Positions 43,562-56,079 of a stretch of 64,000 bases of DNA are shown piece by piece. Within the stretch, counting starts at the first letter, position 1. Each line of letters starts with the position of its first letter. The notes beneath the pieces are model-generated. The model was not told the DNA's origin. It searched no databases and saw nothing but the letters and a program-made list of their open reading frames with translations. The position numbers were made by a program, and so were the translations under genes. The stretch is from Allacma fusca (lineage: Eukaryota > Arthropoda > Collembola > Symphypleona > Sminthuridae), in contig OX359247.1 in assembly GCA_947179485.1 (NCBI GenBank), positions 27,938,801 to 28,002,800 of the forward strand. Reading direction: 5' to 3'.

Positions 43562-44314
43562 TAATTATTACTTATTATTCCTCCTAAATGCTCAAAGTTT
43601 AAGTGGATATGGGAATTTTTGTTCCAGGACTAGAAGTGAGCTACTAAAATTTTTAATGGAATGAAATGAGTGTTGTTTATAAATCTAAATAATGCAGTAA
43701 ATTCCATAAGATACTAACAGAGACGTAATAGAGTACGTAATTAGTAAAATTTAGTTTGGGTCCCACTCAATTAATTATTTGTATCCCTAGCAGCTTATAC
43801 AATGAAATGTTTACTCACAATGTAGGACACACATCAAAAATAAAACTAATGGAATTATAGCCCCAGAAGGCAATGAAACTGAAAATCTAGCAAGTAGTAT
43901 TTTGATTAATATCAACAAAGGAGGAATGATGGGATAAAGAAGAATTTACAAAGAATCACTTTCCGAATCTCAAAAACGCAAGACGCATCATTCATAAAAA
44001 TAACAAATTGGGGAAATTATAATTCCAATTTATCAGTAAAATTGACCATACGCAAAACTATGTTTACAATGAATCTACCGTGTAAACAACTTAAAATAAC
44101 ATCTTGTCAGAACAATTTCCTTCCAACAAAGACCCATTGAATTACACACGCCTTTGTAGCTTCAGGAATGAAAGTCTCCGGTGGAATAATAAAAACTTCC
44201 AATTTCAAATATTTCCGTAAGCACAAATTCTGCTTGATAAAATTCCTACCATATAGTCTCAGCCCATTGGGAAGATGGTGATGTGAAAAAAGTACACTTG
44301 TACATACATAATTA

Positions 44315-44347
44315 CGTACATACATACATACATACATACATACATAC
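44315..44347. repeat. (ACAT)n microsatellite
   Basis: About eight tandem ACAT units; shorter versions of the same motif are scattered through the window. Confidence 0.95.
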
Positions 44348-45699
44348 CTGTGCTAATAAGATAATATGTTCCCAAATTGGGCGCTAATTTGTAACTTCAC
44401 AAGGCATTTGCATTCACAAAAACTTGCACCTTGATGCTTGCTGGCCCGTGAAAATACTTCATTATTAGTGATTGGACTGTTAAATGATTTAAGGTCCATG
44501 GACAATCCGCATTAAATTCTTAAATCAAAACGTTTCACGTCCAATAGTAAAATGTAAAATGTAACCCAGCAGTAAATTGAGAGTGAGTGGCAGATGAATT
44601 AAAAGGACATTTCAAGTCCACGGCATGAGGTGGAAGTCTTGAAAGATTTACAAAACAACAGTGGGATTTTAAAAGTCCCCTAAATTAAATACTTCCCTGA
44701 ATAATAAGCAAACATCGCTGTCTTCGCTGTCACTGCAATGACCAGGAGACTGGGTGCGATTCTCCACGGCTTGTCACATTCAGTCCAAGAGGAAAAAACA
44801 CTACAATGAGGATAGAGGTGAGATTACACTTGAATCTACATGAAGTAAAGCACGGTTTCCTTCTGCCCTACTTCTGGGATTAATTGAGGCGGCAAGAGAG
44901 GAAGACAAGTCTTCCATGTGTTACAGCGGTATAGGGTACAGAACGTGGACTGTTCCCACAGAAGATATGTATGTACACACCTGATGCAACTAACTTTACC
45001 TCTCAGGTATCACACTTATCACCAGTAACTCCAAGAAATTTAATTCAACAATTCATTCTGTCCGTGTCCCTCGTCCTGATAACACATGAATATTCTATCT
45101 TGGATTATCTCAGTTTTATTTTATTTTATTTTTTTTCCTACAATCGCGTAGGATAAAGTGTTGTAATTCTCGCATGTCAATTTGAAACACTAAAGTCAGT
45201 GAGAAGGAGTAATAATTAGGATTCTGCAATAATTTACAATCTAATCTCTTTACATCCAATTTGTTTTCCTTTACTAAATGCATTTGTGTTGTATATCGTT
45301 GTAAGTATTTTTACGTAATCTGTACACACTCACGTTCATCGTGAACGGCTCACGTACAGACAATTGCAGAAAGAAGGGCCATTAAATCAAGTGTTTATTA
45401 TTACTTCATATTCTTCACATTAAGTCACCGGTAAGGCTAAAGTTCTTCTGCGAGTAGTTTCATTTACAGGCCTTTGCGTCATTTCCGAGTCAAGTCTGAT
45501 TTCATGAGGGATAAAGGAGTTGCACAGCTTTAAAAATTACCATATCTGATGAGATTGGCTGCAGCGTGGTGAACATCATTATCCAAGCTGCAGGTAAATA
45601 TTTGCAACCTTTTGAGAATTGAGTTAATTTTAAATTATCCTCTGCGAGATTCCTCTATTAATTGGAGGAGAGCCGCCACAAAAACCCACTCATTGTCAG

Positions 45700-45744
45700 G
45701 AGTGTGTGTATGTATGTGTGTGTTTGTGTGTGTTTGTGTGTGTT
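45700..45744. repeat. (GT)n microsatellite, interrupted
   Basis: GT run with TATG and TTTG interruptions. Confidence 0.9.
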
Positions 45745-46603
45745 CTGAAATCTCTATGAGTGGTCCAGTCGAACAGGCTTTTGTCAGTGTTCGTAAGTGC
45801 GGTGATGTACGGTTTTGCCAATTAAAAATGGAAAGTTTATTACGGAGGGATTTGCCAGCAAAAGGAAGGTGGATATTTAGCAGAAATCCTACCGGATCTA
45901 ACTATTTTTGCTTGGATGAGTCCGTAGTTGCAATTTATTTTCTATGAGAGTCACATATGCTTGGTTACTAAACAAAATGATTTTTTATTGTTTGTCAAAT
46001 TGCTTGTAAACAAGACATCAGAGGCATAGATAGTCATTAAGAGAGGGGGAAGCAATCAGCATTATTGGACATTCCACTTGTTGATAAACACATTCAGGCT
46101 CAATTCTTCAATGTTCAATGAATGCGTATTTCCTCCCGACCCAGTTCACTTCCCGTGATTGTTCCTCTCGTGTACTCCCTTTTGTTCCCGTTTGAGGGTA
46201 AAGCGTCCACGCAGAAGACGCTTGTCAGTTGTTTACATCCCCTCCGTGCTATATACTGGCAAAAATTTGACACTCTTGCCAACACGTTGTGTTCCTTTGA
46301 ATAATGTATAGTTACACTTTTTGTCAAATAAATGAATACAATAGTCCCACACACGCGTCTCTCAAAGGTTTGCATGTCATTGAGCCAGAATTCATAAATA
46401 GCAAGTTCTTTGAGTAAAGAGAGCCTTTAGTTTAGTTCATAAATGTCTTCATTAAGTGGAGTCTTTTTCCTCACTGATTTTTTCTAACCGCGATCCCTCC
46501 TAGTATACAGTAGTGTGTACTGTGCTCAATGGAACGCAATCAGTGAAGTTTGTGTCCTTTTTTTTTATTCAGATACAGGCAAGTATAGAGACACTATCTA
46601 CTA

Positions 46604-49600
46604 ATGAGGATGAAGAAGACATGTGACGAAAGTGGCTTCTCCTCAATGAAGCAGGGAAATTACGGGAATTCACAACCGAGGCAAAAGTTACTCAAGTTAG
46701 GAGTTATTTTCTGTCTTCTCGGTTGGGTGTCTTCAGCTAATCAGCAGGATGTGTATGGTGCGAATGCAATGGGGAATGATAATAACGGCAACCGTTTTTT
46801 CGTTCAGCGTCCTTTTTCCAGCCCACCGACAGTCAGACCTCCACCCTACTTTAATTCACCAAAGTCATGTTCAGGTATCATCTCCTTTATATTTATTGAC
46901 ATTCTTTCTTATGAATTCTCACGTCAGTGAAGTACATTCTTTATCTATATATCTGTAATAGGAGTGTGTATTGATGACAGTCAACAGTTTTTTATGTGTA
47001 CAGGAGCAGCTCATATCATCTTTTGCCTTTTTTCCCTATCTTTTAATACTCCTGTTGATTTTATGATGCTAGGAGCAATGTCAGTAGTACTAACTGTGGT
47101 ATGAAATGGTTGAATGTGTGTCTTGCTTGGGTAGATAAGACACATTTGAGGACCATTGATGAAAATCAGATCATTTTTTTTTGCAATACTAGGAGAGTCA
47201 AATGGGTGTTGTATAGAGTCAACAAGAGCTAGTGCAATATTTATTGAAGGTTTTGCACTTGACACGAAGCAGAAATATATACATACGTCAGTGTCAATGG
47301 TTACTAAAACCCGATGTTCCCGAAATATTTAGGTAGGAGTTGGTTTGTTAGATTAGACCTTCGCATATGGGTTTAATGTCCAATTTCAATGCTCTTTGCT
47401 CGAAGTGTTCAAACCAAAAGTCAATGTACTAGGGAATGGAGATTCGAATGGTAACCACGCGTAGTTTAGTAAATGTAACCTTATAAGAACTTTTTCAATT
47501 GCTTTTTCAATGTTTCAATTTCAAATGCGGTTGTCAATTCCGGAAGTACCAGCAGAAATTATTAACAGATTTAACTTATTTATAAAAAGGGGTAATACTA
47601 TTTTGCGCAACCACTACTTTATTGTGGGGAGTTCAGTTTTGCTCTCATGGCTGTACTAATAATAATTATTATGCTTTCATTTTGTAGAGATTCAATACTC
47701 CGCAACTCAAACTTTTTTCAATTAGTTTGTGTCACTATAATTTTTAGAGTGTTGTGTCTACTTTTATTTCCTTTAATTATTTAGTGCTGAACCAAGTGGA
47801 AAATTGGGAAGGGAATTTATGCGGAGATTTGAACAAAGGTGAAATCCCTACGAACCCTATGGGCCATCAGGACTTTCATGAGGACTCCAATTACCCTTTG
47901 TAAGTCCTCAAAATTCCTTCGTAAAAGGCTTATTACGGCGTGGCTTCATGATCATGATAATTTCTTCCTATAAAAGTCAACTCTTTATTGAATTAACACT
48001 TTTGATAAAATCTTCACGGACATAATATAACTGACGAGGTTTATTCGGGACAGCTCTGTCCTTTATTAAAAAACGATAAGGTAAACTTGAAAAGCAAAAG
48101 TTAATTTGGTAAATGTTTTTTTTTTGCGTATGAGCCACACGCATTTTCACAATAACCACAAAGTTTTGACATAATTCATCATTCCCAAGAAATTACAAGC
48201 TTGGTGCGGTTGAGACTTAATTGAAATAACAGGGTGGATCTCTATGAACTATGAGAAATTAGGTTTAGTAGCGGTAGCCCTGGGATTTGATTTGCTCTTT
48301 TAATTGACTTTCTACAACAGTGAGATTATCAAGAATAAAACATTGGACTTCTTTCGTCAGGCCCTGCCCGTCCTCAAGACTTACAAAGCCCTTCCGAAAG
48401 TGGCTCGCTTTGACGTGGATCAACAGCAATATGCTCCGTAAGGGAAAAGTAGCTCTTTCACGCTTTGATTAACGTGTAGAATTAAACTATGATCCGTATG
48501 TACAATAGAGTCTTAGCATGTATTACTACCATTCAGAGCATACATGTGTGTTGGGTGTGCATACATACATATGTACATACATATGTAGTTTTGTAATGCA
48601 ATTAAGTGTATCTATCTGTATTTATATTGCTCGAATGAAACTATTATATGATATATATGAGGGACGCTGGCGGCATTGTACACTGAAGAATCCTTGCATT
48701 CGTATGAGTTGGCTAATATCTGTAATAACAGTTAATTATTAGGATTGCTCTGTTCTCAGTAGGACTTTCCCACGGATTAATTTCCGTTGACTTTCATTTA
48801 ATTTGGTGTTATTTTGAAGGCGCTCAAGACTGAGACGTGATGTGGACATGGTTGAGGAAGAGAATGAAGGCCGAGCAATGAGAAGATACGGATATGGGTC
48901 GAGAGTGAAAAGAACACACACTCACAATACTAATAGTAATCAGATGCAGCAACCGCATCGGCGTAATGGCAATAATATCTGTGAAAATGCTATGTAAGTT
49001 CGTCATGCATCTTCATCTCTCATCTCATTTACTCCTTTTTGCGTTGTATTTCCCCCCCCCGTATGTGGTTTCATACAGCGGACAAGATCACAGAAATTCT
49101 GAAAGTATCTACTTATTGCGTGGGTAGGGAATTGTAAGTCCTAATTGGGAAAATTCGAGATAGGAGGGCTACGCTCACGGGTTTCATTAACTTAATTTAT
49201 TCTGATGTATGAATCCTAACATTGTTTCCTTTATTGTTTGCATTTGTCAATGTACTCAACTTTATTTGTTTTTGGGACACATGTCATGTGAGAAATGTGG
49301 ATTTGTTTATAAATCCTACTCATTTTATGAATATATGACGTATGTAGATATGTACGTATCTCCTGGGATTGAATGCATTTTTTTTTCATTTCCTCCCAGA
49401 TTTTGCAAGCTTATTAATACCATGTACGACAAGTTACCACAAGGCGTCCAACGTTTAGTTTCATCTGATGCACACAAAAGAATTTCAAATCAGTTTCTTC
49501 AACAACTGAAATCATCTGTTGGAAGTGGATCATCATCATCATCATTTACAGAGCTCCTAGCAGCTGAGACCAATCATGTCACTGAAGATCCAGTAATGCC

Positions 49601-50138
49601 ACAGACTCCTTGTCCGTCCACGGCGGAGTATGTGACGCCAGTCTTTGCCCGAAATCATGAAGGAGCTTGGAGATATGTGGTACAGATTCCTCGGGAAGGA
49701 TATTTCACTCAAACAGTGGAAGTCACAAAATGCGTCCAGTCCAGCTGCTTGTATTTGGAAGGCTCATGTCGAACCTCTCCTCGATGGCAGAGTCTGCTCG
49801 TTGCTGAAATGTACTATCCGGATGCTGCATTCCCGTTGAATTTTGAAGGGCGTCGGGGAGACTCCAAACGACTTAAGCGAAGTCGTGTTGATAACATTAA
49901 CCCAAATATGCAACGTAAAAGAAGTAACAATAATAATTACAAAGCTGGGGGTTACTACGAAGGTCGTTTTGTCGAGAATTCCAGTAATTCCAGTAAAGCA
50001 ACCACAAAGTCAAGTCAGTGTGATGGTTATGATGAGATTGGTTGCTACCAATTTAGACTCTTCTACGATTGGTTCCTTCTGCCGGGAGAGTGTAAGTGTT
50101 GGAAGAAATCATTGGCAAGTCTTTATCAAAAGTATTAA
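46604..50138 (+). CDS. Spätzle-family neurotrophin, Spätzle 3-like
   Basis: Secreted cystine-knot ligand precursor; Spätzle proteins are processed dimers that bind Toll receptors. Five exons in one frame give 471 residues: 46604-46874, 47785-47899, 48321-48437, 48820-48993 and 49400-50138. A hydrophobic signal-like segment (LLKLGVIFCLLGWVSS) follows about 29 polar residues. Basic sites that could be cut are RLRR before DVDMVEE and RVKR before THTH. The knot region begins with CPSTAEYVTPVFARN and has WRYVVQIP, FTQTVEVTKC, CLYLEGSC and RWQSLLVAEMYYP. It ends with CDGYDEIGCYQFRLFYDWFLLPGECKCWKK. A basic, Asn-rich insert of about 80 residues separates the two cysteine clusters. This two-part knot and the DEIGC...CKCW ending match Spätzle 3/4-type proteins rather than Spätzle itself. 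The true N-terminus could be the second Met. Confidence 0.88.
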
Positions 50139-50383
50139 AATTTTTAGCATAAATTTTGAAACCAGTTTTTGACACACTACAGTATAATGACGACCTTAAG
50201 TTTAATATTATTGTTTGTATATTTATATATGTCTCTATACTGTATGATTTTACTTTAAAAATTCGTAATTCTTGAGATATAATTATTAATGGTGACATGG
50301 TTGGTAGTTTTGGAGTGTACGTTACAGTGCTATTTATTTAATTGATGTAGTTTAATTTTTCTACAAGCCACAAATGTTTGTAC

Positions 50384-50389
50384 AATAAA
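50384..50389 (+). promoter_or_regulatory. poly(A) signal of the Spätzle-like gene
   Basis: AATAAA 246 bases after the stop codon. Confidence 0.6.
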
Positions 50390-51347
50390 GATTCCTAGCA
50401 AAATATCAGGGTACTTTGTGTTACTGTTAGTATTTTTTTCCCTCAAAAAGGTTATCCAATGGAGTGAAACTATGCTAGACAAATTCTTTTATGACTCTTC
50501 TAAACCAGTATGCTTTATTGATCTCATTCGTTCCTACAATAATTATTCTAGTTCTAAAATACACACGTCATATGGGTCTAGGCTCTAAAATTTCAGTTGA
50601 ATTTTACTACCCCATTTTTGCCCAGTTGTGAAAGAGTGAAATTTTAGGTCGTAAATTCTTTTGAATTGAGGGGTTCTTAAAATTCTTTTAATAAAGAATT
50701 GGCCCACACTATAGCATCTATTAATAGGCTGGCTATAATGACGTTGAACTAGTTTTCTCTTTCTGTGGTGTCCGGTTTCCATTAAAGAATAATCAATTTG
50801 CTCAATCGATAAAACATTTCTTCTGGTAAACGTCAGTGAATTGCATAAAATATTAACTCCAGTAATTGCTCCTGATATTGCTTTGGCGTGTGGACTGGAC
50901 TGTGGATACTTTCCATGCTGTTCTGGATTGTGGCGATATTGACGGAAACAAAGTTTGCAATTTAAGGTTTATGATACCGATTTGCGATTTTTAATTAACC
51001 TATTTGAGGATAGTAGGCATCTGTAATATTTTCTCGTTGAAACCAATCGTATCAGATAGATCTGCATTCCCTGTGAAATTTGTTAGATAATTCTTGAACC
51101 TCTCCTTCAAGTTATAATGGATCAAGCAATTTACGTCTTACCAAAGTGAGCCTCTCTTAATTATAAATTAATTATTTTGAAGATTCCAGTAATTAGACCG
51201 TGCTGCAAACATGTGCAGTGAATCATCCAATTTAAATTGCTTCATTGTATTACAGCAGCACGTTCCATGAACACATCTGTGAATTATGGCCTTTTGGTTT
51301 TTCCTCATGTCAAACTATGTCTTAAAAGGGTTGGTTTTATTACTCTA

Positions 51348-51629
51348 TCGTCGGTGAAGAGGCAAGAGAATCTAGATACATTTTGATTACAATTAACATG
51401 AATAATTTCTATATTGTACACGTTAAAAATATGACTCATGTAGATCATCTTCCTGTTAGCGGATGTGCATGTGGGTCATTTTGCTTTTAAATTAAAAATG
51501 GATCCAGATAATTTAACTTTTAAATAATAAATGCATCTAGATCATTTTACTGTTAGTTAAACTCAGTGTAGATCATTTTTGTTTTAAATGGAAAATCCAT
51601 TTACGTCATCTTGCCTCTTCACCCACGAT
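51348..51629. mobile_element. MITE-like element with 20-bp terminal inverted repeats
   Basis: The left end reads TCGTCGGTGAAGAGGCAAGA. The right end, on the other strand, reads the same with one change (G for C at position 5). Each end is flanked by TA, as expected for a target-site duplication of Tc1/mariner-type transposition. The 282-bp interior has no coding capacity. It carries several degenerate copies of a TAGATCATTTT-like motif (near 51440, 51540 and 51571). The mobilising transposase family is inferred only from the TA flanks. Confidence 0.7.
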
Positions 51630-52122
51630 ATATTCTTGCATATAGTTGGCTACAGTGTTCTCGAGATGTAGTATCATAATCACGTCAAAATCAATAGTTC
51701 CTTCGTTTGTAATTTTAATTTAAAGCTATGAGAAAATCATAACTAAATTATAGAAAGCACTCAAATAATGAATAACTGTATACATACATATACATATGTA
51801 CGGATGTATGATAATAATAATTACGCAAGCCTTTAAATGTACGAAAACATTTCTTTTTACAAAGCTACGAGTGTGAGAAAGTATGTTGACAGATATTTGC
51901 AAAAATCTCACACTCACAGCAGTCCACACGGTTGAATATTCATGACTGATGAAGCCCATACAATCAGAGTCAGTAGCTGGAAGTGTATGGGAAAGACAAT
52001 TGGAAAATAATGGAGGAAGTGTTAAAGCAGAGGGAGAAGTAAAGTGTAAAAAGTAGCTATCGCTGATTGAATGTCAAGCGCAGAGGTTCAGCGATCTTTC
52101 ATGGAAGTGACACACATTGCTA

Positions 52123-52145
52123 GGAGAGAGAGAGAGAGAGAGAGA
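52123..52145. repeat. (GA)n microsatellite
   Basis: About eleven GA units. Confidence 0.95.
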
Positions 52146-52461
52146 CGCTTTAGCAAGGGTAAGTTCATAGGCACGCGAGTTTATTGACAGACGAATGCTA
52201 TCCGAGCCAAAACGGTGTGGCTAAGACTAGGACTACAACACACTTTTTGTGTGCTCAAAGTTTGTATACATTTGGAGAAAGTCCTACTTTCAGGACTTGT
52301 GTGAGTAAGGTACGCAGCCCGTCTTCCCTTCCAACTCTTGAATTCTCTCCGTATCCAGAAGTGGAGCCATAGACGAGCGCACGTGGGCGACGGAAAAAAT
52401 CAATAGATGCTTGTGTGGGTGGAAAATATCCTCATTTTCATTCGTATTCAACTTTCGCAAG

Positions 52462-52487
52462 CCTCTCTCTCTCTCTCTCTCTCTCTT
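52462..52487. repeat. (CT)n microsatellite
   Basis: About thirteen CT units followed by a shorter CT block. Confidence 0.95.
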
Positions 52488-54465
52488 TCCCTCTCTCAAC
52501 TTGGTTCCTCTTTTGCTCAACATTTCCCTTGGTTTTCATCTTCAACACATAACACTAGCAAGGCCACATTGGTCCTCTCGTCGTCTTCATTATTTATTAC
52601 TCTCACCGTCTTCCAAGGCACTCCTGCATGTCTCCTCCGTATCTACATCTTCCGAGGGAACTAGCTCAATTCCAGGATTTCCATTGTTTACTTCCATCTA
52701 CTGTAGGCCCCACTCCCCCAAAAACTTATGTATACACAATTCGATGAGTTAAGCTATGAGAGAGCGTTTGGAGCAAGAGCCTATCTGTCATCATCAAGTC
52801 AGTTACTGTTTCAAAAACTTTCATTGATTTTCTTTCTTTAGGATAATATATGGGAAAGTACATAGCTAACCGCCCACTAGTTTATCTCCGACCCAGTGAG
52901 TATTACAGGAAGGGTATAAGGAACTTGTCTCATGTAATCTGATGTAATATCTTTCAAAACTGTGGGGTATGTAGGAGGCTTCTCTAACGTAAATATCTAA
53001 TTTTAACTAATAATATTTCTCAAGCTATTTCATAAACGTCACTTACACACTATCGGAGCTTTCCATTTCTACAGGGAAATGACAAATGCATTGTGTTCGC
53101 CAAAACTCTCCTCACAAGGATCCCATTCACAAGCATCCCCATCAGATATATCCCGCTGTTCTGCTAATAGCGTAGACGTATCTACTTTTGTCCGGATACC
53201 AAATTATAGCTTGGAATTAGCATCTGGATGGACATACAGACATTCATTCACATAGCTACATACATACATACCTATAGCACACAAGCACACAAGTCCAGGA
53301 TAATTTAAATTATATGTATACATTTATAATAAATTATAGAAATAGATACAGATATGAGCATGCAGCTCCGTGAAAATATATATTAGTGGTAGCATGTTTT
53401 TTTATAGAGACACATTTCCTAGAGCCCATAATCCTGGGCAGAAATACAATTCCTCTGTATTGTACTCTCCCTGACTCCTCTGTCACTCAAAGTTGCTCCA
53501 TTCAATTCCGCTCCTTGCATGTCTAATTTTTTCTGATAGTATAAATTTAAGTCTGGGCTTCCTTCCGTGCTTCCCTCCCACTCATTCTTATTTAATAAAG
53601 CGATAAACCCGGTCCTTGCATCACACAATTTAAGCTTGTTCATGCAGGAACATTGCATAATGGAGTGTAATGAGACGTACGTATGTGAGTACTTGTTCTC
53701 CTCAAAAATACTCACTTGCATATACTTACCATTACGGGGATAGTTTATTTAACCTGAGGAAGTCCTTGTAAAGACTGGAACGATACAAAATTGCGTACTA
53801 ATTTAGGCCTGCAAGAAGTATACCTATTATGTTTGCAACTGCACTTGTAAAAAGAAAATACAAGAAGAAACTGGATATGAAATACTTACTAGATGCAGTC
53901 ACTCTTCCGACACGCTATTTACTGTAATGAAGCTCATAATTCAGAATTACGCAGGTCCTACTTTTAGCATGGATGACGCTAATGAAGGTGGATCTCATTA
54001 ACATGGAATTTAAATCTCTCAAGTTCCAGCTCTTAATTTTTATTATCCACCCTTCATACAGTAACACTCACGCCAATGTCTCCTTAATGTAACCATAGGT
54101 ACTCCCTCATTCATCCCGGTCCTTTACAAATGCTCGTCGGAGGAGGACTCAACCCGCAGAGGGAGTCATCAAAACTGGAAAAGTTGAGACTGTAACTTGT
54201 CGCAGGGTGTTCTTTTTTTTATGGGAGTTGTTATGGGACCATTTGATACGTATGTCTGAAGACTTAGCAGTGGATACATCGGTTGGGGAAATGAGACACA
54301 GTAAGAATTTTGAGCTCTTTGATGTCATACGTGTAGGAGCAATTGAGGTATGACAACTCCAGATGTTCCGTATTAATAATGGAAGCCACGAAAGGATGGA
54401 TACACAAGTTGTAATTATTACTGCCTGACGTCCAATTCTGTATTTATGGAGAAGGTATATACATT

Positions 54466-54495
54466 GTGAGTGTGTGACAGGTGTCACATACTCAC
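54466..54495. repeat. 30-bp palindrome at the LTR edge
   Basis: Two 14-base arms around GG: GTGAGTGTGTGACA and TGTCACATACTCAC, with one mismatch. It sits right at the LTR end and recurs at 63170-63199. Confidence 0.85.
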
Positions 54496-54574
54496 TTTAC
54501 ACCCGCTCACTCAGTCATACTCCCACTGCACAATGGTTAAGATGGGAGTCCAGGATGTTATATCCCAGGAGTGA

Positions 54575-54582
54575 TGACGTCA
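54575..54582. promoter_or_regulatory. CRE-type site in LTR
   Basis: TGACGTCA, the full palindromic CREB/ATF consensus, about 200 bases upstream of the LTR TATA box. It recurs at 63279-63286. Function is inferred from the motif alone. Confidence 0.4.
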
Positions 54583-54630
54583 GGGAAGGGACATCAAATT
54601 ACCTGTAGAAATTAAAAATTAAAATATAGG

Positions 54631-54677
54631 TCATGGGAGAAAAGTGTAAACAAGTTGTTTACATTTTTCTCTCATGA
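54631..54677. repeat. 47-bp near-perfect palindrome in LTR
   Basis: Two 23-base arms around a single G differ at only two positions. The core is GTAAACAA-G-TTGTTTAC, two head-to-head forkhead-type motifs. The copy in the 3' LTR is at 63335-63381. It could be a dimeric protein site or form a hairpin in the RNA. Confidence 0.85.
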
Positions 54678-54775
54678 AATGTTATGCCTCCCTCCTTTCC
54701 CTATCCTATGAAAATTAAAAATGTAAAAAGTACTTACCTTATGTACCTTATTAAAAATCCCGGACCCTTCCAGAG

Positions 54776-54783
54776 TATAAATA
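54776..54783 (+). promoter_or_regulatory. TATA box of the LTR promoter
   Basis: TATAAATA followed by GGGC, in the position expected between U3 and R. An identical copy is in the 3' LTR at 63480-63487. Confidence 0.65.
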
Positions 54784-55296
54784 GGGCTGTTTTTTTCCCT
54801 TCAAAGGCAGACTTGTAATGAGTCTCCTGTCCATGAGTTGCTCGTGGTGAATTTTCCGGGGAAATCCCAGGCTCTGTAATCCGACCTCTGGTCTGGAATT
54901 AATTCAAACCGCGGTTTTTCCCGCTGGTCTTACCTAAGCCCTACCTATAAAGCCCTCCTCCGTCCAATCCATACTCCAGTACCTTTCCGGTGGTGAATTT
55001 AAAATTCACCCAGACCGGTTACCTGTTGTCTTTGGTGTATTGTGTTGTTTTTTTTGTTGAGTTTAAATTAAAATTAAAAGTATATTTTTTTTGAAATATT
55101 GTTTTTTTGAAATTTCATTAAAATTTCGTCCGGGAATTCCAGGTTTTGAGAGGAAAACTTTGTGTAAGTTGTCCTTTTGTTTTATTAATTATTTTGGGAG
55201 GATTAATTTTTTATAGTGTCAGTGGGTCAAGCCAAACCTTCCCTCCTTACCTATACCTAATTGGGCATCCTAAGAATCCTTCCATAGGTTAAATTT

Positions 55297-56079
55297 AAAA
55301 GATTTGAGTCCGGTCTTATGATCTGGATATTTAATTAAAAGCGTTAAAATTAAAATTATAGCGTGGTCCTCAACGTTTTGCCCCCTTGTAATTAATTAAA
55401 TTCGGGTTTAATTAATTACCCCTTTTCGTTATTTTGTTTAAAATTAAAAGCCTTTATTAAATTCAGTGTAACTCGGTTACATTATCCCCCCTAAAATAAA
55501 ATTATTTTGGTTTCAATTAATTATATTAAATTAAATTAATTGAAGTAGTTGAACACTTAAGCCGAGTGCTGCTAAAGTAGTAAAGTAGTAAAGTTATGTA
55601 AGCCGGTCCCGCCTAACTTATTTTCGAGTTTAGTTTCTTTAAATAAACCATGTGTCAACCCTCACATAATAAGGTGCGGTTTTGATCTCCTTAAATTATT
55701 TTAAGGGTTTTTTCAATATTCTTTAGAATTATATTAGGTGTGTCAGTTGCGTTACGAACCCACCTCTCGCAGCTAAAGCTCTTCTTGCCCCCTTTTATTA
55801 AATGTTTCTTGATTTTGATCGCGTTATTGTATCTCCCCACTGCTGTCATTTTATGCCCAATCCTCAAAACGTAATCTCAGGTATACTTAATAGAGTTACC
55901 ACATATTCTTTTCATTACGAGCCATCTATTGAGTCGATTGTATTTCACGCTCTTTGTATTTTTCGAATATTACCTACCCATACAATAGTATTACCCCTAG
56001 ACGTCATTCGGCATAATTTCCCTAACTGCCTCTAAAGTTATTCGTAGTTCTAAATAGCCCTTTTAAATCCGAAATAAAC
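55297..56079 (+). other. LTR right part and leader before gag
   Basis: This holds the unresolved end of the 5' LTR, the primer-binding region and the gag leader. A 77-codon open frame at 55802-56035 has no recognisable domain and is probably chance. Confidence 0.4.

Larger units (their letters stand above)
43562..46603. other. gene-free stretch between the unrecognised gene and the Spätzle-like gene
   Basis: Divergent intergenic region, so promoters for both genes should lie here. It contains a CATA tetranucleotide repeat at 44315-44347 and a GT repeat at 45700-45744. No exon is recognised. Confidence 0.5.
50390..54464. other. gene-free stretch before the retrotransposon
   Basis: No exon is recognised. 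It holds a MITE (51348-51629) and two simple repeats (52123-52145 and 52462-52487). The retrotransposon starts at 54465. Confidence 0.5.
54465..55296 (+). repeat. 5' LTR (at least this far; right end unresolved)
   Basis: The LTR begins TGTGAGTGTGTGACAGG. The repeat is proven to 55296 only because the second copy is cut at the window end. A likely poly(A) signal (AATAAA, 55642-55647) and a possible CA end near 55750 suggest the true LTR may reach about 1.3 kb. I could not find a clear tRNA primer-binding site beginning TGG at that point. Confidence 0.88.

Noticed and set aside
29897-47615. A 16-mer (AGTGGTTGCGCAAAAT) at 29897-29912 and inverted at 47600-47615, possibly transposon ends
   Set aside because: One such pair is about what chance gives in 64 kb, and the match does not extend.
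55802-56035. A 77-codon open frame before gag
   Set aside because: No domain or composition signal; it lies in the LTR/leader region.
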